The notes beneath the pieces were generated by a model, which searched no databases, was not told the origin of the DNA, and saw nothing but the letters and a program-made list of their open reading frames with translations. Of a stretch of 47,179 nt of DNA, positions 37,563-44,629 are shown piece after piece. The stretch's first letter is position 1. Each line of letters opens with the position of its first letter. The translations under genes were made by a program, and so were the position numbers. The DNA is taken from positions 1 to 47,179 of the forward strand of contig JAUNRE010000006.1 in assembly GCA_030535795.1 (NCBI GenBank), in the 5' to 3' direction. This DNA is from Akkermansia sp. (GTDB lineage: Bacteria > Verrucomicrobiota > Verrucomicrobiia > Verrucomicrobiales > Akkermansiaceae).

Positions 37563-38411
37563 TTAGTGCGCAGCTTCTTCATCGCCGCCTACCTGCGTCT
37601 TGAGGAACAAGGCGGTAAGCATCAGGAATACCAGCGCCTGCACAAAGCCGACCAGCAGCTCCATGCACATGAAGGGCAACATGGCGTACCAGCCGATGGC
37701 GCCCATCTTTTCCAGAATGGCCTCGCCTGCGTATATGTTGCCGAAAAGTCGGGCGGCCAGTGCTACAGGGCGTACGCAGATGGACAGCAGCTCAATAAGG
37801 CCTACGAAGAAGAAAATGGGCATGAGGGCGTATTTCAGGAAGCCCGTCAGGCCGCCTTTCACGCCGAAGATGTGGCCGAGGAAATGCTTAATGCCTTGCT
37901 CGCGAATGCTCCAGATGAACCAGAGGATGGCGTAGAGGAAGCCTAGGAAGAGGGTGACGTTCAAATCCGCATTGGCACCGCGGAAGAGTGGCTGGCCATC
38001 GTAGGTGATTTCACCGACACCGGGGATGAGCCCCATGTAGTTGCTGGTGAGGATGAGCAGGAAGACGGTGGCAAAGTACCAGAAATATTTTTTTGTCAGC
38101 TTCTTGCCGGCAAGCCCCTCGATGAAGTTGTAGAGCGTCTCGAACACCCACTCCACGAAGTTCTGCAAGCCGTATGGAATGCGCTCCATTTTGCGTGTGG
38201 CCAGGCGCAGCACCACTACAAGTAACAGCACGGCCAGTGTAAACATTATCAAAGAGTTGTTAACCGGGATGCTGTGGCCTTCCCAGAAGGGAATCGGAAT
38301 TTCCCACAGCACCGGGGCATTCATGGAAAGCCCCTCATGGTGTCCCTCCGCCATCACAGGCCCGCCTGCAAGCATGGCCAACGCAGTCAATTTCTGTACA
38401 ACGCTCTTCAT
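37563..38411 (-). CDS. atpB: ATP synthase a subunit
   Basis: The 282-residue membrane subunit forms the proton half-channels. The essential Arg is in RPVALAARLFGNIYAGE. It starts with MKSVVQKLTALAMLAGGPVMA, which looks like a cleavable signal peptide before the usual fold. The ATG at 38411 is chosen over an upstream one at 38465, which lies upstream of the predicted transcription start; AGGAG lies 8 bases upstream of the chosen ATG. It is the first gene of atpB-E-F-H-A-G-D-C. No atpI or atpZ gene precedes it. Confidence 0.94.
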   Translation of the reverse strand: MKSVVQKLTALAMLAGGPVMAEGHHEGLSMNAPVLWEIPIPFWEGHSIPVNNSLIMFTLAVLLLVVVLRLATRKMERIPYGLQNFVEWVFETLYNFIEGLAGKKLTKKYFWYFATVFLLILTSNYMGLIPGVGEITYDGQPLFRGANADLNVTLFLGFLYAILWFIWSIREQGIKHFLGHIFGVKGGLTGFLKYALMPIFFFVGLIELLSICVRPVALAARLFGNIYAGEAILEKMGAIGWYAMLPFMCMELLVGFVQALVFLMLTALFLKTQVGGDEEAAH

Positions 38412-38424
38412 CGTCACTTCTCCT

Positions 38425-38453
38425 AATCTAGCACTCATTCCCCGCCGCGTCAA
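38425..38453 (-). promoter_or_regulatory. Promoter of the ATP synthase operon
   Basis: Minus strand TTGACG (38453-38448), 17-bp spacer, TAGATT (38430-38425). The transcription start would fall near 38418, so the AGGAG sequence at 38424-38420 may lie partly upstream of +1. Confidence 0.7.
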
Positions 38454-38499
38454 GCAGGAAATCATGTTAAAAAACAGACTTTATCAAAAAATGGGGGAA

Positions 38500-39186
38500 T
38501 CAGAGGGAAAAGCGGATGGTTTGCAGGGCGGTGGATGCCTGTGCACGCCCGCCGCTGAGCGCGGGGGCGAATCTCCATGCGCCCAGAATGCAGCGACGGG
38601 CGGCCTCGGCAAAGGCGGGGTGGCTGCTGCTCAGGATGTCCACAGCAGTCGGCTTGCCGGAGGCGTCGATATGGATGCGTACCTGCACGCTGCCGCTGCG
38701 GCGGGATGCTCGCAGGGTTGGCGGATAGTCCGGGTGCGGCGCGTGTAACAATTTCGGCGGGGTTGAGCTGAGCCGGGTGGGGGTATCGCGGGCTATGGGG
38801 CGCGGCGCAACGGGCTGAGGCTCCGCCGGCTTTGCGGCAGCAGGCGGCGGGGAATAGGCCAGCTCTGTCGGCAGTTGCAGTGGCGGCTCAGTCTCGCTGA
38901 GCAGGGGGGCTTCCTCCGGCTCGATGGGGGCGAGCTCCTGCGTTTCGAGGTAGGCGCTACCCTCCGCCAGCGGCTGCGGGTCGGTAAGCTGCGGCGGGAC
39001 ACGGCAGGCAATGGGCAGCGCAGGGTGTTTCTCCGGCGGGGGCACGAAAAAGCCGTGCAGGTTGCTGCCGTTTGAGGGTGCGCGCCATTCAACCAGATGG
39101 AGCCCCGCGCAGGCCATGGCGGCCAGCAGGCAAAGGGTGATAGCCAGTGCCGCACACGGGTTTTGCTGGGGACGGCGGTTTTTCAT
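38500..39186 (-). CDS. TonB-family energy transducer
   Basis: The 228-residue protein starts MKNRRPQQNP with one N-terminal membrane helix (about 12-30, ALAITLCLLAAMACAGLHL). A Pro/Glu-rich periplasmic spacer follows. The C-terminal TonB domain runs from PPKLLHAPHPDYPPTLRASR through GSVQVRIHIDASGKPTAVDI to the end. It should couple ExbB/ExbD energy to the receptor encoded two genes upstream. No exbBD genes are in the window. The ATG at 39186 overlaps the stop of the preceding gene (ATGA). Upstream in-frame starts lie inside that gene. Confidence 0.9.
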   Translation of the reverse strand: MKNRRPQQNPCAALAITLCLLAAMACAGLHLVEWRAPSNGSNLHGFFVPPPEKHPALPIACRVPPQLTDPQPLAEGSAYLETQELAPIEPEEAPLLSETEPPLQLPTELAYSPPPAAAKPAEPQPVAPRPIARDTPTRLSSTPPKLLHAPHPDYPPTLRASRRSGSVQVRIHIDASGKPTAVDILSSSHPAFAEAARRCILGAWRFAPALSGGRAQASTALQTIRFSL

Positions 39187-40979
39187 GGCTGTGTGAGCCA
39201 GAGCTGGTGTGATTCTGCCACCTCGTAGGGGCCGCTGTAGTTCGGCGGCAGCTGCACGTGCTGCCAGGCGGCGATTTGAGCTCGGTTTTCCATCCACCCC
39301 GGCAGCCAGATGGCCTCGCGGTGGATGAGGGAATCGACCCGTGCGCAGGCTGCCGCCGCTTCCCGTGGCGAGGCTGCTTGCTGCACAGCGCGAATGGCTG
39401 CATCCATTTCCGGGCATTGCAGGCGGAAGGGGGCGTCATGTCCGGTGGAGGAGCTGTGGAAGAAGCGCTCGTAGTCCGGCAGGGGCAGGCCGGGCATGGT
39501 TGCCCAGAAGGTGAGCTCATGCGTGCCCTCCTGTAATTGCTTACTGATATTCTGCCAGGGCAGGGGTTCCGGGATGATTTCGGCGCCGCAGGCGGCTGCG
39601 CTCTCGCACAGCAGGGCTACAAGCGTGTTGAGCTTGTCCGACGGCGTGTAGGAGAGCTTTGCCTGCAACTTCTTCCCGTCCGCCCGGCGCAGGATGCCGT
39701 CTGCCCCCGCTTCGGAGTAGCCGGCGCGAGCAAAGCAGGCTCGGGCTTCTGCCGGGTTGTAGCGGTACTGTGGTGTATGGTGCGGCAGGTTCCTGTAGCC
39801 ACTGGTGAACTGCGGTAGCTGCTCGGCATATCCTCGGAAAAGCACATCAATGGCGCTCTTCATGTCCAGCGCCTGCATGAGCCCGCGTCTCAGCTCGGCA
39901 TCGGGCAGGGTGCGGGTGTTGAATGCGATGCCGTAGGGTGGCATGGGGCGGTGAATGCGCAGGCTGTGTAGAGCAATGCGGCCGCTCTCCACGGCGGGTT
40001 CGCCCTCCGGCTTGCTGTGCCAGGCGGCGATGTTGCGTGTCTGTATCATATCCAGCCGCCCTCGGAAGAACATTTCCCATGCTTGCGCTTCATCCGCCAG
40101 GAAGTGGTGCTCGATGCGCTCCGGGTTGTGTGTATGGCGGAATCCCGGCAGCGCCTCGGCCCACCATTGCGGGAGGCGTTGTAGGGCGATGAGGCGTCCG
40201 CGTTGCACTTCGGCCACGGTGTAGGCGCCGGTGGTGGGGGGGATGCGTTGGGCGTAGTGCTCGGCGTAGTTGCCGCTGTACTCCGCGTAGAATCCCGGCT
40301 CTGCCGGGCGCAGGCTGCGGCTGACGCTCAGTGCGGGGGTGGCATTCATGGTTTCGGGTATGGCCTCCACGATGCTATCGCCGTAGATGTGCAGCTCGCG
40401 GAGCCCTGTACGGCACCCGCTGCGGTGCCTCAGCAGCGTGCCCAGCGCAAAATCCCGCGCCCTTACCGGGCTGCCGTTGGAATAGCGAGCCTGCGGATGG
40501 AGCCGGAAGAAAATGCTGCTCCCACGCACACACCAGGCGGCTGCCAGCCCTGGCATTTCCTGCCCGGTGGCCGGGTGTTCCCACACGAGCGGGACTTCGA
40601 GGCGCTCAAAGAGAGTGTAGTGGAAGAATTGGGGTGAAGGGCTGCCGAACGCCAGGAAATTGGCGGGGAATGGGCCTACATTGCTCAAGCGGAGCGTGCC
40701 GCCGCGCTGAGCCGAGGGGCAGCCCACCGGGGGGGCTGGCAGCCCGCTTTGCCAGTCGAGGTCGGCGGGGCACTCCTGCTCCCGGTGCAGTGCTATGGTG
40801 ACACCCTCGGCGCGGCGCAGTTGCCGGGCGAAGTCATGTGGGTACGGAGCCGGGGGCATGGGCTGCGCTACTGCTTCTGCGGTGGGGGCTACGGCCTGTT
40901 GCCGCGAGGCAAGCTGAGCCAGCCACAGCAGCAAAGCCGCAGTGCCCGCTATCCATAAACTGTAGCGCAGCCATTTCAT
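39183..40979 (-). CDS. Extracellular solute-binding protein, family 5
   Basis: This 598-residue protein resembles SBP_bac_5 (peptide/nickel) binding proteins, closest in style to YejA. Key regions are TLRLSNVGPFPANFLAFGS, LAAAWCVRGSSIFFRLHPQA, YSNGSPVRARDFALG and LPQWWAEALPGF. An N-terminal helix (about 5-25) lacks a lipobox, so it is probably an inner-membrane anchor or an uncleaved signal. No permease or ATPase genes accompany it. It lies between the TonB-dependent receptor (2-base gap) and tonB (4-base overlap) under a cobalamin riboswitch, suggesting a ligand related to B12 or cobalt; this is inference. Confidence 0.85.
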   Translation of the reverse strand: MKWLRYSLWIAGTAALLLWLAQLASRQQAVAPTAEAVAQPMPPAPYPHDFARQLRRAEGVTIALHREQECPADLDWQSGLPAPPVGCPSAQRGGTLRLSNVGPFPANFLAFGSPSPQFFHYTLFERLEVPLVWEHPATGQEMPGLAAAWCVRGSSIFFRLHPQARYSNGSPVRARDFALGTLLRHRSGCRTGLRELHIYGDSIVEAIPETMNATPALSVSRSLRPAEPGFYAEYSGNYAEHYAQRIPPTTGAYTVAEVQRGRLIALQRLPQWWAEALPGFRHTHNPERIEHHFLADEAQAWEMFFRGRLDMIQTRNIAAWHSKPEGEPAVESGRIALHSLRIHRPMPPYGIAFNTRTLPDAELRRGLMQALDMKSAIDVLFRGYAEQLPQFTSGYRNLPHHTPQYRYNPAEARACFARAGYSEAGADGILRRADGKKLQAKLSYTPSDKLNTLVALLCESAAACGAEIIPEPLPWQNISKQLQEGTHELTFWATMPGLPLPDYERFFHSSSTGHDAPFRLQCPEMDAAIRAVQQAASPREAAAACARVDSLIHREAIWLPGWMENRAQIAAWQHVQLPPNYSGPYEVAESHQLWLTQP

Positions 40980-40981
40980 GC

Positions 40982-42937
40982 TCAGAATGTCAGGGTGAAG
41001 CCGCCGTGCACCGAAATGCCTGCGCTGAGCAGCGCGTCGCCCGGTGTCCCGAAGCCGCCCTCCGTTACGAATTTTTGGTTGGTGAGGTTTTCGACACGGA
41101 GGTGTAGCGTGAGGTTTTCCTCAACCTGATACCGCGCGAACACGCGCAGGCTGTAGTAGTTGTCAACCCTCGGGGTGCTTGCCCCCTCGTAGTTGCTGCG
41201 CCCGGCGGCGGCCACGAGCCCGATGCCTGCGGTAAGTCCCTCCGTGGGGGTGGTGTGCAGCTCGGCGCTCCAGGTGTTGCGCGCGGTCCACGCTATCTGG
41301 CGGCCATCGGCCATGCGGGGGCGAGTGTGGATCCAGGCCAGCTTATAGCCGGTATTCCACTGCTGCTCGAAGGTGCCTTGCAGCGCCAGTTCAAAGCCGA
41401 TGGTGGTGCGGGAGCCGGGGTCGTTCTCGTAGTACACATCGCTGTAGCCGTGGTAAACGGGGCTGATGCCATCCTGCATGCGTTGCCAGAAAGCTGTGAG
41501 CGAAACAGAGTGGCCGGGGGCAATGTCGTGCTCGATGCCGATGTCGGCACTGATGCTTTTTTCCTGCTTTAGCTCCGGGTTGCCGTGGTAGGTGTAGTAG
41601 CCGCTGGTGAAGACGCCACGGCTGCGCTGGAAGGAGCCGGGGGAGCGGTAGCCGGTGCCGGCAGAGGCAAAGATGCGGGTGGCGTCGTTGTTGAAGCGAT
41701 AGCTGCTTGCGGCTCTCAGTGCGAGCGAGGTGCTGTAGATGTTGCTGAGCTCCAGACGCGCCGCAAGGGAATTCCGCCAGTTTTCGGCCGGGGCGTAGGT
41801 GTGCTCGGCGAAGAAAGCGTAGGTGTTTTCGCGGTTGTAATCGCCGTTGGTGGTGGTGAAGCCATCCAGGTATTCGTAGGTGCTGTGGTTCCATGCAAAG
41901 CCGGCGGTAGTGTTGTGCTGCTCATTCCACTTAAAGCTGTTGCGCCACTCTATCTGGAAGTTGCGTAGCTCTTGTGTGTAGCCGGTGCCCAGCGTGGCGT
42001 CGTAGCCGTAGAAGCCGGCCATCAGACTGCTCGTCCAGCACTCGCTGAGCTTGCTTTGCCATTTCAGCGTCAGCAGGTTGTTGCGGAAACTGTAGGGCGT
42101 GGCATAGTGCTGCCCCAGGTAGGACGAAACATAGTTGTAGTCGGAATCCTCGCGGCGGTAGGTGAGGGTGAGCTTGTTGGTGTCGTTCACCTGCCAATCG
42201 AGTCGCAGGGCTTCAGTCATCGATTCGCTTGCGCCTGCATCAGAAACCTGCGGACGCGAACCATCGGCAAAGCGTATGTCGTTTTCCGTGCGGGTGTAAG
42301 TGGCGCTCAGAAAGTACGAGAGCGCATCCTGTTGCCCCTGCGCCGTGAGATTGGCTGTGTAGCTGCCATGGGTGCCTCCTTCGTTGAAGAGACTCAGCGC
42401 GGGCTTTTCCGCATCCCCCTGCGGTGTTTCCATGTAGATGACTCCGCCCATGGCGCCGGCACCATAGACGGCTCCCTGGCTTCCTTTCAATATCTCCAGA
42501 GTGCCGATGGAAAAGAGCTCTATGCGCCCCAGGGTGTTGGCTGTCAGCAGCCCGCCGCCGCCGCTGTTGTAGATGCGCATGCCGTCTACCATGGGCAGCA
42601 CGGCTGTATCGCGGTTTTCACCGCGCAGCGATACCTTGGCCACGTTTCCTCGCTGGTTTTCACCGCCGCCGGGCAGAGCAGTTACACCCGGCACCGTGGT
42701 GAGGGCTTCTGCAACGGATAAAATGCCTTCTTTCCTGAGCTCTGCTACATCCGGCACACAAACGCTCACCCCGGTGGTGTCGTAGGGAATCGGCGTGCCA
42801 TCATGCGCGCTGACGGTGATGGGCGCAAGCTCCACCTCGGCGTGCTCCGTCTGTGCGTGCGCACAACCGCCTGCCAGTGCAAGGGCAGGCACAACTGCGT
42901 AAGCCCCGTTTCTCAGGGCTTTTTTTCTGATTATCAT
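40982..42937 (-). CDS. btuB: TonB-dependent cobalamin receptor, BtuB-like
   Basis: The 651-residue outer-membrane protein has a signal peptide (ending AHA-QTE), a TonB-box-like ELAPITVSAH, a plug domain (VPGVTALPGGGENQRGNVAKV, GSQGAVYGAGAMGGVIY), and a 22-strand-type barrel. It ends in Phe (HGGFTLTF), as outer-membrane barrels do. The start MIIRKKALRNG at 42937 is fixed by the riboswitch upstream; an in-frame ATG at 43081 would lie within it. Cobalamin specificity rests on the riboswitch. The receptor heads an operon with a binding protein and TonB. Confidence 0.9.
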   Translation of the reverse strand: MIIRKKALRNGAYAVVPALALAGGCAHAQTEHAEVELAPITVSAHDGTPIPYDTTGVSVCVPDVAELRKEGILSVAEALTTVPGVTALPGGGENQRGNVAKVSLRGENRDTAVLPMVDGMRIYNSGGGGLLTANTLGRIELFSIGTLEILKGSQGAVYGAGAMGGVIYMETPQGDAEKPALSLFNEGGTHGSYTANLTAQGQQDALSYFLSATYTRTENDIRFADGSRPQVSDAGASESMTEALRLDWQVNDTNKLTLTYRREDSDYNYVSSYLGQHYATPYSFRNNLLTLKWQSKLSECWTSSLMAGFYGYDATLGTGYTQELRNFQIEWRNSFKWNEQHNTTAGFAWNHSTYEYLDGFTTTNGDYNRENTYAFFAEHTYAPAENWRNSLAARLELSNIYSTSLALRAASSYRFNNDATRIFASAGTGYRSPGSFQRSRGVFTSGYYTYHGNPELKQEKSISADIGIEHDIAPGHSVSLTAFWQRMQDGISPVYHGYSDVYYENDPGSRTTIGFELALQGTFEQQWNTGYKLAWIHTRPRMADGRQIAWTARNTWSAELHTTPTEGLTAGIGLVAAAGRSNYEGASTPRVDNYYSLRVFARYQVEENLTLHLRVENLTNQKFVTEGGFGTPGDALLSAGISVHGGFTLTF

Positions 42938-42954
42938 GGTGTTTTGATGTCGTA

Positions 42955-43120
42955 GGGCGGTGCATCGCCGCCCGATTCGGACGAAACTCCCCGGCTGGCA
43001 TTCCGACTGAGTTCTGCCTGATATGGCACAGGCGAACAACACGGTTGCGGCACAGCGGCAGATTCTCACTGCCTTCCCCATCTATTTCCTGCGGCTTCGT
43101 CACCGCCTCCGGGAGCTCTG
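42955..43120 (-). ncRNA. Cobalamin riboswitch
   Basis: On the minus strand the core GGGGAAGGCAGTG (43079-43067), then AGAATCTGCCGCTGT and CCGCAACCGTG (to 43040), matches the conserved cobalamin aptamer block. A degenerate B12 box AGTCGGAATGCCAGCC lies at 43008-42993. Upstream GGCGGTGACGAAGCCGC fits the preceding paired region. A hairpin GGGCGG/CCGCCC (42973-42955) ends 17 bases before the btuB ATG without a U-tract, so control is probably translational. Boundaries are approximate. Confidence 0.9.
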
Positions 43121-43150
43121 CTTCTGCCTGTTCGCAGAAGCTCTGCGCAT

Positions 43151-43179
43151 GTTGTATCACACTCTGTCTGTTTGGGCAA
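43151..43179 (-). promoter_or_regulatory. Promoter of the cobalamin uptake operon
   Basis: Minus strand TTGCCC (43179-43174), 17-bp spacer, TACAAC (43156-43151), a moderate match placed about 25 bases ahead of the riboswitch. Confidence 0.5.
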
Positions 43180-43243
43180 GCATGAAATTTGACCTACCCG
43201 ACTTCGCCTGCGGTGAAAATGCCCGTCGCGGTGGCATTTGCGC

Positions 43244-43272
43244 TTGCTCGGGTGGCGGTGTCGTGATAGAAT
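43244..43272 (+). promoter_or_regulatory. Promoter of the 43280 small membrane protein gene
   Basis: TTGCTC (43244-43249), 17-bp spacer, TAGAAT (43267-43272). The start is predicted at 43279-43280, on the ATG, so the mRNA would be leaderless. Confidence 0.6.
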
Positions 43273-43279
43273 GCCGGGC

Positions 43280-43585
43280 ATGAAGGTGCTTACTCCCATA
43301 CTGCTCATCATCGGCACACTGTTTTCATTTCATCAGTTTACTTTTTGCTGGTGGGTGGCAGGCAGTTGCAGCGAGACAGCGGCGGAAAAATCATTTCATT
43401 TGGCCTGGACCGGGGTATTTGGTCTGGCTTTACTGGTAAGCCTGCTCAGTTGGGTAATCTATGCAGTCTTGCTGTGGCGTCGTAAGTCGCCTGGGGTGCT
43501 GTTGGTGTCGTATCTGGGGGTGTGGGCCTTGCTGGCCGGGGGCGGTTTATTGTGGGTAAATTGCTTTCTGAGCAACAAAATGTGA
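43280..43585 (+). CDS. Small integral membrane protein of unknown function
   Basis: The 101-residue product has three predicted membrane helices: about 4-20, 45-68 (VFGLALLVSLLSWVIYAVLLW) and 74-94. Between the first two are two Cys/Trp-rich residues groups (CWWVAGSCSET). No family is recognised. The ATG at 43280 fits the promoter spacing; upstream in-frame ATGs at 43271 and 43238 overlap the promoter. It is 48 bases before lipA. Confidence 0.65.
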   Translation: MKVLTPILLIIGTLFSFHQFTFCWWVAGSCSETAAEKSFHLAWTGVFGLALLVSLLSWVIYAVLLWRRKSPGVLLVSYLGVWALLAGGGLLWVNCFLSNKM

Positions 43586-43593
43586 GATTTTGC

Positions 43594-43622
43594 TTGCATT
43601 TTCAGCCGTTTTGGTGCATAAC
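43594..43622 (+). promoter_or_regulatory. Candidate promoter of lipA
   Basis: TTGCAT (43594-43599), 17-bp spacer, CATAAC (43617-43622). The leader would be only about 5 bases before the ATG at 43634. Confidence 0.45.
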
Positions 43623-43633
43623 GCTGCGCAGTT

Positions 43634-44551
43634 ATGACGGACGAACGCGCGCGCAAGCCCTCCTGGTTGAAGGTAAAGCTGCCCAAGGGGCAGGCTTTTA
43701 AGCATGTTAATGACCTGGTGAAGGGGAACTCTCTTGTCACGGTGTGCGAGGAGGCTATGTGCCCGAATCGTGGTGAATGCTGGAGCCATGGCACGGCGAC
43801 ATTCATGGCCTGCGGCGATGTGTGCACTCGCGCCTGCGGTTTCTGTGCCACCCGTACGGCTCGTCCTAAGCCGCTCGACCCCGAGGAACCCGGCAAGATT
43901 GCCGATGCCGTGAGCCGCATGAACCTCTCCCACACGGTGGTGACGATGGTGACGCGCGATGACCTGAAAGATGGCGCTGCGGCACACATGGCGGCCATCA
44001 TACGCGAGATTCGCAAGGCCAGCCCGCAGACTGTTATTGAGGTGCTGACCTCTGATTTCAACGGCAATGAGGATGCTTTGGCCATGGTGATGGAGGCTCG
44101 TCCGCATATATTCAACCACAACCTCGAAACAGTGGAGCGTCTCTCCCCCATCGTGCGTTTCCGGGCCCGCTATCGCAAGTCGTTGCACATGTTGCAGCGT
44201 GCGCTGGAAATGGCACCCGGTATGGTGGTGACGAAGAGCGGTATCATGCTTGGGCTGGGTGAAACGCGCGAGGAAATTGAGCAGACGATGGATGACCTGC
44301 GTGCCCACGGGGTGACGGTGCTCACCATGGGGCAGTACCTGCGTCCTTCGGCTCGCCACTTGCCTGTTATCGACTACATTCGCCCCGAGGTGTTTGATGA
44401 ACTGCGCGAGGTGGCACTGGGGAAAGGCTTCCGCCATGTGGCCAGCGGCCCGCTCATTCGCTCCTCCCATCACGATGCCAATTTTCGCCCCGAACTCGAT
44501 ATTATGGAGGCCATCACAGCTGACCTGCGCGCCCGTGGCGAAATATGCTGA
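43634..44551 (+). CDS. lipA: Lipoyl synthase
   Basis: The 305-residue radical SAM enzyme inserts two sulfurs into protein-bound octanoate. The auxiliary-cluster cysteines are Cys38, Cys43 and Cys49 (CEEAMCPNRGEC). The radical SAM CxxxCxxC is Cys64, Cys68 and Cys71 (CTRACGFC). The C-terminal RSS motif that ligates the auxiliary cluster is in GPLIRSSHHDA, where most homologs have RSSYHA. Octanoyltransferase lipB is not adjacent. Confidence 0.96.
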   Translation: MTDERARKPSWLKVKLPKGQAFKHVNDLVKGNSLVTVCEEAMCPNRGECWSHGTATFMACGDVCTRACGFCATRTARPKPLDPEEPGKIADAVSRMNLSHTVVTMVTRDDLKDGAAAHMAAIIREIRKASPQTVIEVLTSDFNGNEDALAMVMEARPHIFNHNLETVERLSPIVRFRARYRKSLHMLQRALEMAPGMVVTKSGIMLGLGETREEIEQTMDDLRAHGVTVLTMGQYLRPSARHLPVIDYIRPEVFDELREVALGKGFRHVASGPLIRSSHHDANFRPELDIMEAITADLRARGEIC

Positions 44552-44566
44552 TACCTGCCATTGCGC

Positions 44567-44595
44567 TTGACACCGTGGCAGAAAGCAGATAGAAT
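44567..44595 (+). promoter_or_regulatory. Promoter of glnN
   Basis: TTGACA (44567-44572), 17-bp spacer, TAGAAT (44590-44595). The start is expected near 44602, giving a leader of about 28 bases. Confidence 0.85.
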
Positions 44596-44629
44596 CTCTC
44601 CAACACGCATCTTTTCCAAACCACATTTT

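Noticed and set aside
38412-38465. An upstream start for atpB at 38465
   Set aside because: It lies upstream of the promoter -10 box and predicted transcription start, and the added residues do not fit the family.
42938-43081. An N-terminal extension of the BtuB-like protein from the ATG at 43081
   Set aside because: That stretch is the cobalamin riboswitch. The signal peptide starts at 42937.
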